DNA of 48,754 nucleotides from the NCBI GenBank assembly GCA_023423935.1, contig JAFAEQ010000069.1:1-48754 (forward strand). Reading direction: 5' to 3'. Numbering within the stretch: the first letter of the stretch is position 1; each line of letters begins with the position of its first letter. A program made the translations under genes and the position numbers. Below the pieces are notes generated by a model. The model was not told the DNA's origin. It worked only from the letters and a program-made list of their open reading frames with translations, and ran no database searches. Of the stretch, positions 15,245-23,570 are shown one piece after another. This DNA comes from Pseudomonadota bacterium. Its GTDB lineage: Bacteria > Pseudomonadota > Gammaproteobacteria > Steroidobacterales > Steroidobacteraceae.

Positions 15245-16762
15245 TCAGCCGCTCAGCTCGTTCACTGCCGCCATGAGCGCGACCGTGTCCACGGGTTTAC
15301 CCAGAAGACGGCAGTTCGGCACTTCGGTCTTGATCGATCTGAGCATCAACGGCAGATCGCCGCTCAGGATGATGGCGGGCACCAGATAGCCGACGCGTTC
15401 GCGAAGCTTCAGCAACAGATCGAGACCCGTGCTCTGAGCATCGAGATGGTAGTCCGCAATCACGATGTCGCCGGCCCGCAGTCCGGCGAACAGGGTCTGC
15501 GCCTCGGCGATCGAGCCGGCACTGAGCGTTTCGTAACCTTCGAGCTTGAGAAACAAGGCGGTGGCCAGCCGTACACCATCGTTGTCTTCGATGAGGATCA
15601 GGCGCGGCTTCTTTGCGGGCTGCGCAGGTGTTTCGGCCTGCATGGCCCGAGCCGCGGTCTCGGCGTTCTGCGCAATGACCTCGCGCGGAATGCGAATGCG
15701 CGCCACCGTGCCCTTGCCGACTTCGGAGGTGATCTGCACCGTGAATCCGAGCAGCCGCGCCACTTCCTTGACGATCGCGAGCCCCAGACCTACGCCCATG
15801 CGCTTGGTGCCGTGCGTGTCGACCTGATAGTACTCATCGAAAATGCGTTCGACCTTGTCGGCGGGAATGCCGACGCCCGTATCCTCGATCCGGATCGTGA
15901 GCGCGGTGTCATCCAGCATGGAGCTGACGCTCACCGCACCTTCATCGGTGTACTTGAGCGCGTTGCCCAACAGGTTGTGGAGCAATTGCGTGAAGAGCGT
16001 GCGATCGGTGGCGAGTACCACACCGTTCGGATCGATCGTCAGCGCAATGCCGCGCGTCTGCGCGAGCGAGGACAGCTCCGTGCGCAGCTCGTGGAACACC
16101 TCGTTCAGGCTGACGTAGCTCTTGATCGGCTCGATGGCGCCGGACTCGAGCCGGCTGATATCGAGCAGCGCATTGAGCAGGCGCGTCATCGTCTCGATCG
16201 CCTGTTCCTGCTGCTTCAGCAGCTCCCGTGCGGCGGGTTCCGGCACGACCCTGAGCAGCGATGCGTTCAGAAGTCGAATGGTCTGCATCGGCTGTCGCAG
16301 ATCATGGCTTGCGGTCGCGAGAAAGCGGCTCTTGGCACGATTGGCGCGATCGGCCTCCTCGCGCGCGGCGACCAGCTGCTCGTTGATCTGCCGTCGCTCG
16401 GTCACATCCCGGATGGCCGCGGCGACGAACAGCTGCTCCCCGATACGAAAGGGCGCGAGACGAATGCCTGCCGCGAACTCCGAGCCGTCGCTGCGCATCG
16501 CGAACAGATCTGCAATGCGCGCTCCCATCTCGCGGTTGACCGGAGCGTGCATGAAGCCCGCGGTGAGCCTGCTGTGCTGACCGCGCAGCCGCGGCGGAAT
16601 CAGCACATCCACCGTCTGCCCGATGAGGGCTTCCGGGGCATGGCCGAACAGCTCGCGGATGGTTTCATTCGCAAAGCGGATGACGCCGCGATCGTCGACG
16701 ACGATCAGCGCGTCAGGCGAAAATCGCAGCAGGTGCTGAGTAATTTCTGTGAGTGATTCCAT
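15245..16762 (-). CDS. Hybrid sensor histidine kinase (PAS-HisKA-HATPase-REC)
   Basis: A 505-residue soluble kinase with an N-terminal PAS domain (about 8-120, starting FSPDALIVVDDRGVIRFAN), a short coiled coil, HisKA with His153 in FLATASHDLRQPMQ, HATPase_c (DTGVGIPADKVERIFDEYYQ and MGVGLGLAIVKEVARLLGF), and a C-terminal receiver (about 380-500) with phosphoacceptor Asp in DIVIADYHLD. The SHDLRQPMQ box is typical of hybrid kinases whose receiver tunes phosphate flow. I use ATG 16762, where the PAS alignment begins, although the frame opens further upstream. Downstream in the same direction are the cytochrome c and universal stress genes; a FixL/FixJ-like pair is divergent from it, suggesting a shared redox or energy signal (inference). 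Confidence 0.9.
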   Translation of the reverse strand: MESLTEITQHLLRFSPDALIVVDDRGVIRFANETIRELFGHAPEALIGQTVDVLIPPRLRGQHSRLTAGFMHAPVNREMGARIADLFAMRSDGSEFAAGIRLAPFRIGEQLFVAAAIRDVTERRQINEQLVAAREEADRANRAKSRFLATASHDLRQPMQTIRLLNASLLRVVPEPAARELLKQQEQAIETMTRLLNALLDISRLESGAIEPIKSYVSLNEVFHELRTELSSLAQTRGIALTIDPNGVVLATDRTLFTQLLHNLLGNALKYTDEGAVSVSSMLDDTALTIRIEDTGVGIPADKVERIFDEYYQVDTHGTKRMGVGLGLAIVKEVARLLGFTVQITSEVGKGTVARIRIPREVIAQNAETAARAMQAETPAQPAKKPRLILIEDNDGVRLATALFLKLEGYETLSAGSIAEAQTLFAGLRAGDIVIADYHLDAQSTGLDLLLKLRERVGYLVPAIILSGDLPLMLRSIKTEVPNCRLLGKPVDTVALMAAVNELSG

Positions 16763-16956
16763 CGCGTCTCGACGGGGTCGCGCTCGACCGGACTTCCCCG
16801 CCCAGTATGCATGCACTCGCGCATATCGAGAATCTGCAGAAAGCTTCGGGTTGGCCCTGTTACGGGAGGACCCCAGTCACCTGCGGGGATCTCCGGGTGC
16901 CCCGCGCGCCTGCTCTTGCGGCAACCTCACCGCCGCGAGGACACTGCGACACGATC

Positions 16957-17742
16957 ATGCTTCACACGCGGCCTTCGATGACAGCCAATCCGCCCCTACC
17001 GCTCGACGAGCCGACCTCCCGCCTGCTCGAGCAACTGCTGGACATTGCCCGCTCCTCGGCGCTCGAGGAAATGGCGAGCGGCATTGCGCATGAGCTGAAT
17101 CAGCCCATCGGCGCCATCGCGACCTTCGCGCAAGCGGCCGAGCGAATGCTGCAGCGTGACCCGCCGATGGTCAGTGAGGCGCTCGAAGTTCTGCGGCACA
17201 TCACTCATGAAGCGCTCGGCGCCGGCCAGGGCATCCATCGCATTCGCAAGCTGTTCAACGATCGACACGCTGCGCGCGAAGTCTGTTCGCTCGCCGACGT
17301 GATCGAGGAACTGCTGCCCGTCATGAAGCTGCTCGCGGATCGCGCCGGAATCGAGTTGATCCTGCACGTCGCTCCCGATCTGCCGCAGGTGTCCATCGAC
17401 CGACTGCGCATCCAGCACGTCCTGTTCAACCTCGTGCAGAACGCGCTGGAATCTCCCGTGCGCGCCGGCGCACCGGCGCAGGTGAAAGTGAGCATCACCG
17501 CAGATCGCTATGAAGTCCGCACACAGATCGAGGATCGCGGGGCGGGCCTGTCGGCCGAAACACGCGGGCAACTGTTCCGGGCGTTCTACACCACCAAGCG
17601 CAACGGTACCGGGCTCGGGCTTGCATCGAGCCGGGCCATCGTCGAAGCTCACCAGGGCTCGATCGGAGCCGATGACGTACAGGGCGGCGGCGCCTGCTTC
17701 TGGTTCACGCTTCCTGTTGCGGCCGATAACAAACGCGCATGA
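16957..17742 (+). CDS. FixL-like sensor histidine kinase without PAS domain
   Basis: A 261-residue cytoplasmic kinase consisting mainly of the HisKA and HATPase_c modules. The H-box is MASGIAHELNQPIGAIATFA (His45), typical of the FixL/NtrB-like class; the N-box contains LFNLVQNALESPV, and the G-boxes are IEDRGAGLS and GTGLGLASSRAIVEAHQGSI. No sensory domain or TM helix is visible, so input may come from a partner such as the divergent hybrid kinase. The start is uncertain (ATG 16957 or 16978). It overlaps the next gene by ATGA at 17739, which implies translational coupling with the FixJ-like regulator. Confidence 0.9.
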   Translation: MLHTRPSMTANPPLPLDEPTSRLLEQLLDIARSSALEEMASGIAHELNQPIGAIATFAQAAERMLQRDPPMVSEALEVLRHITHEALGAGQGIHRIRKLFNDRHAAREVCSLADVIEELLPVMKLLADRAGIELILHVAPDLPQVSIDRLRIQHVLFNLVQNALESPVRAGAPAQVKVSITADRYEVRTQIEDRGAGLSAETRGQLFRAFYTTKRNGTGLGLASSRAIVEAHQGSIGADDVQGGGACFWFTLPVAADNKRA

Positions 17743-18377
17743 CGAATCCACCGGGCAAAGAATCGAAACGCAAACCTGTGATCTATCTCGTCGATGACGA
17801 CGAGGGCATGCGCCGTGCGCTGAGCGTGCTCATGACCACGGTGGGCTACAACGCCGTCGCGTTCGCACGGCCGGGCGAGTTCCTCGCCAAGTTCGATCCC
17901 GACCAGCACGGCTGTCTCGTGCTCGATGTGCGCATGCCCGAGATGAGCGGCCTCGAAGTCCAGCAGCAGCTGAATCGCTCCGGCGCACTGGTCCCCGTCA
18001 TTCTGATCACCGGCCACGGCGACATCCCCATGGCCGTGCAAGCCATGAAAGACGGCGCCTTCGACTTCCTGCAGAAACCTTTCCGCGACCAGGAACTGCT
18101 CGACCGCATCAACGCGGCCTTGAAGCAGGACGCCGAGAACCGCGCCACGGTCGAACAGCAGGCGGACCTGCGCCGCCGCGCCGAATCCCTCACCCCCCGC
18201 GAGCTCGAAGTCATGAACCTCGTCGTCGACGGCAAAGCCAACAAAGTCATCGCCATCGACTTAGGTCTCAGCGAACGCACCGTCGAAATCCACCGCGCCA
18301 ACGTCATGGAAAAAATGGGCGCAAGATCGGTGGCGCATCTGGTGAAGATGCAGCTCAAGTTAATGAGCAATGAGTGA
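17739..18377 (+). CDS. FixJ-family response regulator (REC-LuxR HTH)
   Basis: A 212-residue transcription factor. Receiver (about 13-125): acidic pocket in YLVDDDEGM, phosphoacceptor Asp63 in VLDVRMPEMSG, Thr switch in ILITGHGDIPMAVQAMKDGA, Lys in LQKPFRDQ. LuxR/FixJ-type HTH (about 150-208): LTPRELEVMNLVVDGKANKVIAIDL and RTVEIHRANVMEKM. It forms an operon with the kinase at 16957 through a 4-nt overlap. Targets are unknown; FixJ relatives control microaerobic genes. The last codons (LMSNE-stop) merge into an AT-rich TGAGTAATGAG repeat, so the C-terminus may have been rewritten by the repeat. Confidence 0.93.
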   Translation: MTNPPGKESKRKPVIYLVDDDEGMRRALSVLMTTVGYNAVAFARPGEFLAKFDPDQHGCLVLDVRMPEMSGLEVQQQLNRSGALVPVILITGHGDIPMAVQAMKDGAFDFLQKPFRDQELLDRINAALKQDAENRATVEQQADLRRRAESLTPRELEVMNLVVDGKANKVIAIDLGLSERTVEIHRANVMEKMGARSVAHLVKMQLKLMSNE

Positions 18378-18560
18378 TGAGTAATGAGTAATGCAGAGCG
18401 ATGAATCCATCGCCTTCCGCTCCCTCTTCTTTGCCCTCTTCCCAGTCCCTGCTCGCTATTCCGCCGCCATAACTCACTAACTGCCTCCATTGCTCATTAC
18501 TAACTACTCATTACTAATTGCTTTCATTGCTCACTGCTCATTACTAATTACTCACTACAA
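18362..18560. repeat. AT-rich TGAGTAATGAG / CTCATTACT inverted repeat array
   Basis: Units of AATGAGTGATGAGTAATGAG at 18362-18393 are mirrored by CTCATTACTAACTACTCATT-like units at 18493-18560, so the two sides can pair. Base composition is far below the local GC level. The rest of 18378-18831 has no supported gene. Confidence 0.75.
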
Positions 18561-18831
18561 ACTTTCCTTACGGTTTCCTTCCTAACTCCTTCCCATGGTG
18601 TGCCCTATCTATTCCGGGGGCATGCTGGCCGATGACATTTTGGTGGAGATGATCGCGCGGCGCCGATGACACGTCATCGAGATTGCCTTTGATCGCACCC
18701 TGCGCGGGTGTCGATGGCGAGTCTGTGCGATTCCACCGAGTAACCTCCCTTTCCATGCGATTGGTTGAGCTCGTATGCGGCTGCAGTGGCGCGATGTCCG
18801 CTGCGGATCTTTTCCCGACGAGCTTAGGCCC

Positions 18832-19083
18832 ATGGACACCGATCCGAATTTCACAGTCGAGCAGGACATCCTGCAGCGTTTTGAATGGCTGACCGCGCGC
18901 GAGCGAGAAGTGATGACGCTCCTGGTCGAGGGAAAAACCAACAAGGAGGTAGCGCAGCTCCTGGGGCTCAGTCGTCGCACGGTGGAGACCCATCGCAGCA
19001 ATATCCTGCAGAAGCTGCGAGTGCGTTCGAATACCGAACTGCGCGAGCTGTTCCTTCGCTATGGCATCAGGAGTCAGGGTTAG
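18832..19083 (+). CDS. Stand-alone LuxR/GerE-type HTH protein
   Basis: An 83-residue protein that is essentially one LuxR-type DNA-binding domain: FEWLTAREREVMTLLVEGKT, NKEVAQLLGLSRRTVETHRS, NILQKLRVRSNTELRELFLR. Receiver or ligand-binding parts are absent. I choose ATG 18832, which has an AGG a few nt upstream; an in-frame ATG at 18775 adds 19 residues that look non-coding. It could be a short autonomous regulator like those of the GerE type or the surviving C-terminal half of a response regulator. It precedes hemN by 157 bp in the same direction, so a regulatory link to heme synthesis is possible but not shown. Confidence 0.8.
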   Translation: MDTDPNFTVEQDILQRFEWLTAREREVMTLLVEGKTNKEVAQLLGLSRRTVETHRSNILQKLRVRSNTELRELFLRYGIRSQG

Positions 19084-19088
19084 CCCGC

Positions 19089-19103
19089 CCGGGGCTACCC
19101 CGG
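19089..19103. terminator. Short GC hairpin after the LuxR-HTH gene
   Basis: CCGGGG-CTA-CCCCGG is a perfect 6-bp stem 5 nt past the stop codon. It has no T-tract, so it may terminate or merely attenuate transcription toward hemN. Confidence 0.45.
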
Positions 19104-19240
19104 ACTGTGACGAGTTCCACGTTCTGGTCTGGCCATACATCAGGCCGGTGCGGCTGTCCCTTAGTCGCGCCGGGTAGACCGTATTCAACGCTCGATCCGA
19201 AGCCGGCACCCTGCGGACACCTTCCCACTGTGTCCGTCTC

Positions 19241-20623
19241 ATGCTTGTTGCCAGTGAATTCGATGCCGAGCTGATCGCGCGCTACGACCGAAGCGGTCCG
19301 CGCTACACGTCCTATCCGACTGCCGCACAATTTCACGTCGGCTTCGATGCGCATGCCTACCGCGCCGCCGCGCTGCTGAGTAATCGCACCGATGCGCCGC
19401 TGTCGATCTACGTCCACGTGCCGTTCTGCGCGAGCCCCTGCTTCTATTGCGGCTGCAATCGCGTCATCACGCGCAATCCGCTGCACGCGCAGCGCTACGT
19501 CGAGGCGTTGTGCAGGGAGATCGAGCTGCAGGCGCGTCTGTTCCACACGCATCGGCGCATCGAGCAACTCCATTTCGGCGGCGGTACACCCACGTTCCTG
19601 TCGACCGAACAGCTCGGGCGCATCATGAGCTGCCTGCGGCGCGAGTTCGTGCTGGCGGACGACGAACAGCGCGAGTACTCGATCGAGATCGATCCCCGCA
19701 CCGTGAACATCGCCGTCATCGACGGACTCGCCGCGCTCGGCTTCAACCGCATGAGTCTGGGCATCCAGGATTTCGATCCGACGGTGCAGACCGCGGTCAA
19801 TCGCGTACAGAGCGTCGCGCAGACGCGCGAGATCGTCGGGCACGCTCGAGCCTTAGGGATCGACCAGATCAACTTCGATCTGATCTACGGCCTGCCTCAT
19901 CAAAGCCAGGAGAGCTTTGCCGCAACGCTCGCGCAGGTGATCGAGCTGCGTCCGAGCCGAGTCGCCGCATACGGCTACGCGCATCTGCCGCACATGTTCA
20001 AGGCACAACGACAGATCGACGCACGCGCACTGCCGAATGCCGCGCAACGCCTCGCTTTGCTCGAACTGACCGTGCGCCAGCTCACGGACGCCGGATACGA
20101 ATACATCGGGATGGATCATTTCGCGCTTCCCGACGACCTGCTGACGCGCGCGCTGCGCGACGGCTCGCTGCATCGAAACTTCCAGGGCTATTCCTCGCGC
20201 GCCGATTGCGACCTGATCGGCCTCGGCGTGAGCGCCATCGGCAAAGTCGGCGACGCCTACGCGCAGAACGCGCGAGAGCTCAAGGACTATTACGCGAGCA
20301 TCGAGCACGACCAGCTCGCGATCCGTAAAGGCTACAAGCTGACGAGCGACGATCGCATTCGTCGCGATGTGATCCAGCAAATCATGTGCGCGGGCGAAAT
20401 CGACTTCCACGCCATCGCGGACGACCATTGCATCGACTTCTCAGCGTACTTCGAGCACGAACTGCTCGCACTCGAGGACATGCGCCGCGATGGCTTGATC
20501 GAAGACACTCCATCAGGCATCCGCGTCACTCCCAAAGGCCGCTTCCTGGTGCGCACGATCGCAATGGTCTTCGACGCGCATCTGCAGGCGGCGCAGCGTC
20601 CTGCTTTTTCTAAGGTCATTTGA
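19241..20623 (+). CDS. hemN: Oxygen-independent coproporphyrinogen III oxidase
   Basis: A 460-residue radical-SAM enzyme that converts coproporphyrinogen III to protoporphyrinogen IX without oxygen, in the cytoplasm. The N-terminus has the family pattern RYDRSGPRYTSYPTAAQF, then the cluster motif CxxxCxxC in FCASPCFYCGCNR (residues about 66-76), the GGGTPTFLS SAM-binding segment, and the C-terminal HemN domain with the YSSRADCDLIGLGVSAIGK pattern. Length equals that of E. coli-type HemN rather than the shorter HemW. It is the oxygen-independent route for heme supply to cbb3 oxidase under low oxygen. I looked for an FNR box (TTGAT-N4-ATCAA) in 19084-19240 and saw none. Confidence 0.95.
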   Translation: MLVASEFDAELIARYDRSGPRYTSYPTAAQFHVGFDAHAYRAAALLSNRTDAPLSIYVHVPFCASPCFYCGCNRVITRNPLHAQRYVEALCREIELQARLFHTHRRIEQLHFGGGTPTFLSTEQLGRIMSCLRREFVLADDEQREYSIEIDPRTVNIAVIDGLAALGFNRMSLGIQDFDPTVQTAVNRVQSVAQTREIVGHARALGIDQINFDLIYGLPHQSQESFAATLAQVIELRPSRVAAYGYAHLPHMFKAQRQIDARALPNAAQRLALLELTVRQLTDAGYEYIGMDHFALPDDLLTRALRDGSLHRNFQGYSSRADCDLIGLGVSAIGKVGDAYAQNARELKDYYASIEHDQLAIRKGYKLTSDDRIRRDVIQQIMCAGEIDFHAIADDHCIDFSAYFEHELLALEDMRRDGLIEDTPSGIRVTPKGRFLVRTIAMVFDAHLQAAQRPAFSKVI

Positions 20624-20639
20624 GAGCGAGAGGAAAGAT

Positions 20640-20913
20640 CTCCACGGGGATCACTGGGTGCACAGGGTCGGAGGAAGATCGAAGAGTTCACACAGAGATC
20701 ACAGAGCACACAGAGTTCGAAGAGGAGTAGCTCCACGGGCGCACGGGGTTCACGGGGGCCGGAGCAAGACGAAGAGTTCACACAGAAATCACAGAGGACA
20801 CAGAGTTCGAAGAAGGGGGCGGCCGGCCCATCATCACTTGCATCACCGACATCACTGTCATCACTCAGGGAACAACAGCCCTCCTCTCCCTGTGGGTTCG
20901 ACTTCAGTCGAAC
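20640..20913. repeat. Mosaic repeat patch: CACAGAG units, CATCAC run, one hairpin
   Basis: TTCACACAGAGATCACAGAG units at about 20680-20815 are in reverse orientation to those in the left part of the window. A CATCAC run follows (20828-20870), then the hairpin GTTCGACTTCAGTCGAAC (20896-20913). From 20914 to 21477 I see no recognisable gene; a GTGTCTCGGCGGT string occurs twice, near 20970 and 21360. Confidence 0.75.
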
Positions 20914-21477
20914 AGTTTCCGGCTCAGACGCGCCCGCCTTCGGCCGGCGAGCGGCGAGACCAGCCGAAGTGTCTCGGCGGTACTGTCTGATCTGGCATTC
21001 GCATTCACGCCGCAGGCCGCCGCAACATTTGCTCCGTAGTCTTAGCGCGTCACCTCAACGCGCCGCGTCGTGGCAACTTGATCGGAGATGGCGGTTACCC
21101 AATGGAGCAGACTGCGTTGATGTCCGGCTCGCCGATCCACTCCGTCTGTTCTTCCGCGCGCGAAGAGGGCGCTGTTGGAAGTGAGAGTTGATGTTCCAAC
21201 CAAGCCAACCCGTGGCGAACTGCTGGCCGGCTCTGGGTCTGAAGGATACTCGCTCTATGTCGGCAGTCGACAGGAGCGGACGTCTCACTCCCAAGCCACT
21301 GAGCAAGTCTTCCCCCACTCTAGATCCGCGAATCCGCGGCCCGGCACGAGGGGGCGAGAAGTGTCTCGGCGGTGTCAGACGTGCACGATGTGCAAAGTGG
21401 CAGAGAAGCCTATCGCGGTATGCCGCAAGGGATCCAAAGATCAACGAATCCGCGGGCGGGCCCAAGCGACGCGATGA

Positions 21478-21933
21478 CTAATGCGTCTTGGACTGATCTT
21501 GGTTCCTGTGCTTTTCCGCCTTTGTTACCTCAAGTGTTGCACTCCCCATCTTCCTCCATCGCTGCCCTATTTGCGCTGAGATCACGAACGTGTAGTCACC
21601 GGGCCCAACATAAGGCAGCACGCCAAAGCGGGTAATGTGCCGCACTCGCTTCATCGTACTTAGGTCGATAGTCAGCTGCTGTGTAACGAGGATGCGCTTC
21701 CTAGGTGACACCAAAGAGCAACGAGCCTCGAAAGTTTCAGGCATATCAACATTCGTGCGCGACCAGAAGCCAACGACGTGGAGGCCGGGATTGATGAAGA
21801 CTGGCGCTTCAGTCGATGGATCCGGTGTCTCCGCCTGAACTTGGATCTGTTCTAGCATGTGCGTAATCGTCAGCGTGTTTAAGAACCGGTCCACGCTGGA
21901 TGTAAGGCACGGAATGACCCAATGAAGCCGCAT
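21478..21933 (-). CDS. Hypothetical protein, third gene of the toxin-antitoxin operon
   Basis: A 151-residue protein without signal peptide or TM helix. It is probably all-beta: conserved-looking strands such as FINPGLHVVGFWSRTNVDMP and GVLPYVGPGDYTFVISAQIG suggest a small sandwich domain, and it resembles what is called DUF6941 (weak recognition). It begins 9 nt after the antitoxin stop in the same direction, so it is probably co-transcribed. Base composition is lower in GC than the neighbouring genes, as for the toxin-antitoxin pair, suggesting they were acquired together. A role as chaperone or accessory of the toxin-antitoxin pair is speculation. Confidence 0.7.
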   Translation of the reverse strand: MRLHWVIPCLTSSVDRFLNTLTITHMLEQIQVQAETPDPSTEAPVFINPGLHVVGFWSRTNVDMPETFEARCSLVSPRKRILVTQQLTIDLSTMKRVRHITRFGVLPYVGPGDYTFVISAQIGQRWRKMGSATLEVTKAEKHRNQDQSKTH

Positions 21934-21942
21934 GTGACGTCC

Positions 21943-22344
21943 TTAGAGCGCTTCCGCGGCTACCTTTGGAACCCACGTCTGGTCCACCTGCTGGGGGACG
22001 GTCGCGAAAGCGTCCGCGGAAGCCGCGTCACAAAGCAATCTGGCTAGTTCAAGCGCATTGCCCTGAACAGCGATGGCAGCATTCGGAGAACGTCCCCACT
22101 GCGCGGCGCAATCGATGCCGAGGCGCACACACAGCTTGATCAAGCGTTCCAGTGAGAGAGCATCAATATGTCCATTCCGAATCTTGCTCAGGTCTCCTTG
22201 AGCGATCTTCAGTCTCTTAGCTGCGTCCTTCTGCTTGAGGCCATCCGTTGCTTTCCGAATTGCACGCGCGATATCAGACCGCAATGCAAGCACCGTCGCC
22301 TCATCGGCTTCGAAGCTGTCAGCGAAGATATTTCTGTGAGCCAT
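21943..22344 (-). CDS. HigA-like antitoxin with XRE-type HTH
   Basis: A 133-residue DNA-binding antitoxin. The HTH spans about residues 34-75: LKQKDAAKRLKIAQGDLSKI then RNGHIDALSLERLIKLCVRL. The C-terminal part probably wraps the toxin. A strong ribosome-binding site (AGGAAG) precedes ATG 22344; a longer frame from 22416 would overlap the toxin gene and is less likely. The toxin gene ends 10 nt upstream, giving the toxin-first order typical of higBA. It probably represses the operon through the palindrome at 22710-22727. Confidence 0.85.
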   Translation of the reverse strand: MAHRNIFADSFEADEATVLALRSDIARAIRKATDGLKQKDAAKRLKIAQGDLSKIRNGHIDALSLERLIKLCVRLGIDCAAQWGRSPNAAIAVQGNALELARLLCDAASADAFATVPQQVDQTWVPKVAAEAL

Positions 22345-22354
22345 GACGATCTTC

Positions 22355-22702
22355 CTAGTGAAGCTTTCTTGCAGGTACGGAACGTTGCGCCAACCACCGC
22401 GCGTGCCGCTGCTCAATCAACTCGACGTGTTGCTGACGCGTTTTCTTGCCTTTTCCAGAATCCTTCCGGAACGCATGAAGAACGACCACCTTCTTTTCGT
22501 CTTCGAGCGTCCCCACTACCCGGGCGGCACTCGAAGAGATCTCAAATCCCTTCCATCCGTTGCCATGCCACAGCTTCATACGCGTAGCCGGCTGCTCGAG
22601 TTCAAGTTCGCGAAGTTGGTCTAGGACGCGGATGCGAAGCTTCTTCGACCAGCTATCGATCACCTCTTTGGCGTCAGCATGGAAGTATTCAAGCGCTCGC
22701 AT
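22355..22702 (-). CDS. HigB-like (RelE/ParE superfamily, Gp49-type) toxin
   Basis: A 115-residue basic protein of the Gp49-like/HigB family, ribosome-dependent mRNA-cleaving toxins of the RelE fold in characterised members. The pattern is MKLWHGNGWKGFEISSSAAR, RVVGTLEDEKKVVVLHAFRK and DSGKGKKTRQQHVELIEQRH, matching the core strands and the Lys-rich C-terminal helix of the family; the HAFRKDSGKGKKT stretch is diagnostic. It is the first gene of a three-gene leftward operon. Activity is inferred from family only. Confidence 0.88.
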   Translation of the reverse strand: MRALEYFHADAKEVIDSWSKKLRIRVLDQLRELELEQPATRMKLWHGNGWKGFEISSSAARVVGTLEDEKKVVVLHAFRKDSGKGKKTRQQHVELIEQRHARWLAQRSVPARKLH

Positions 22703-22709
22703 GGCAGCT

Positions 22710-22727
22710 TATAGTGAATTTTCTATA
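22710..22727. promoter_or_regulatory. Palindromic operator of the toxin-antitoxin operon
   Basis: TATAG-N8-CTATA (22710-22714 and 22723-22727) lies 8 nt upstream of the toxin start codon, within an AT-rich stretch that includes a plausible -10 element on the minus strand. Its position and symmetry fit autorepression by the HTH antitoxin. Confidence 0.55.
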
Positions 22728-23139
22728 TGCGCTACCGTGCGGACGCCGGAGAGTATCGAGTCGACATTCCTTGACGGTAGGGGAGCGTCCATTTCTGCCG
22801 AATGCATATGCGGGGCCAGGATTTTACCTAGTAGGTAGCGTGGGAAAGCTCTTCCAGCTCTCATTTTCGGAGCAGCAAAGCGGACGTCCCCTGCTGAGGA
22901 AACCGGAGGCGGCCATTTTCCTCGGACGATAGGGCTGCTTCGGAAGCAAATAGGCGGGATTCCCACCCCCCAAGATTCAAGCAACGACGGAGCGCTGCTT
23001 GCGACTTTACTTAACCTTTGATCGCTTCGCCGAAGCCTGTAATCCCTGGTGTGAATCCCTCATCGCCGACTGCTCCGTTAAGCTCGTGCTCGACCTGAAG
23101 TCGAACCTACAGGGAGAAACGCTCTCGTTGGTTTCTTAC
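22728..23139. other. Intergenic region upstream of the toxin gene
   Basis: No gene recognised. Short reading frames here lack a ribosome-binding site and family resemblance. An imperfect hairpin relative of the GTYCGRCT family (CTCGACCTGAAGTCGAAC) lies near 23089-23106. Confidence 0.4.
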
Positions 23140-23440
23140 TTCCGACCCTGCGCACCCCGTGACCCCCGTGGAGATCTTTCTCCTCCGACCCTCTGTGCCC
23201 TCTGTGATCTCTGTGTGAAATCTCTCATCGCTGAATGCTGCGATGGCATCGAGTTCGACTGAAGTCGAACCCACAGGAAGAAATCCTGCTCTCGATGTTC
23301 CTTTACTTCCTCACCCCGTGAACCCCGTGCTCCCCGTGGAGATCTTTCTCCTCCGACTCTCTGTGCCCTCTGTGATCTCTGTGTGAACTCTTCCTCTTCC
23401 TCCTAACACCCCGTGCACCCGGTGTTCCCCGTGGAAACTC
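23140..23440. repeat. CTCTGTG-type repeats with one hairpin
   Basis: Two blocks of CCCCGTG...CTCTGTGCCCTCTGTGATCT units (about 23145-23222 and 23315-23435) are separated by the hairpin GTTCGACT-GA-AGTCGAAC (23253-23270). Confidence 0.75.
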
Positions 23441-23570
23441 TTCAAGAAAAGGTGACGCACTCCACAAATCCCGCAGCCGCGCCAGCTTCTGCAATATCGA
23501 GGCAGCGTTTGCCTATTCGTGCCCGAGGCAGCGTGTCGATAAGGAAGTATCCGATCGGCGGAGAGCGGCC

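Noticed and set aside
14960..16756. A 598-codon plus-strand frame
   Set aside because: It lies opposite the cytochrome c and hybrid kinase genes, whose products carry clear motifs. Long antisense frames are common in high-GC coding DNA.
20990..21477. Frames of 70-136 codons on both strands
   Set aside because: Overlapping frames on both strands without motifs; composition not protein-like.
22714..22984. Small frames upstream of the toxin gene on both strands
   Set aside because: No ribosome-binding site, no family resemblance, and they overlap the promoter and operator.
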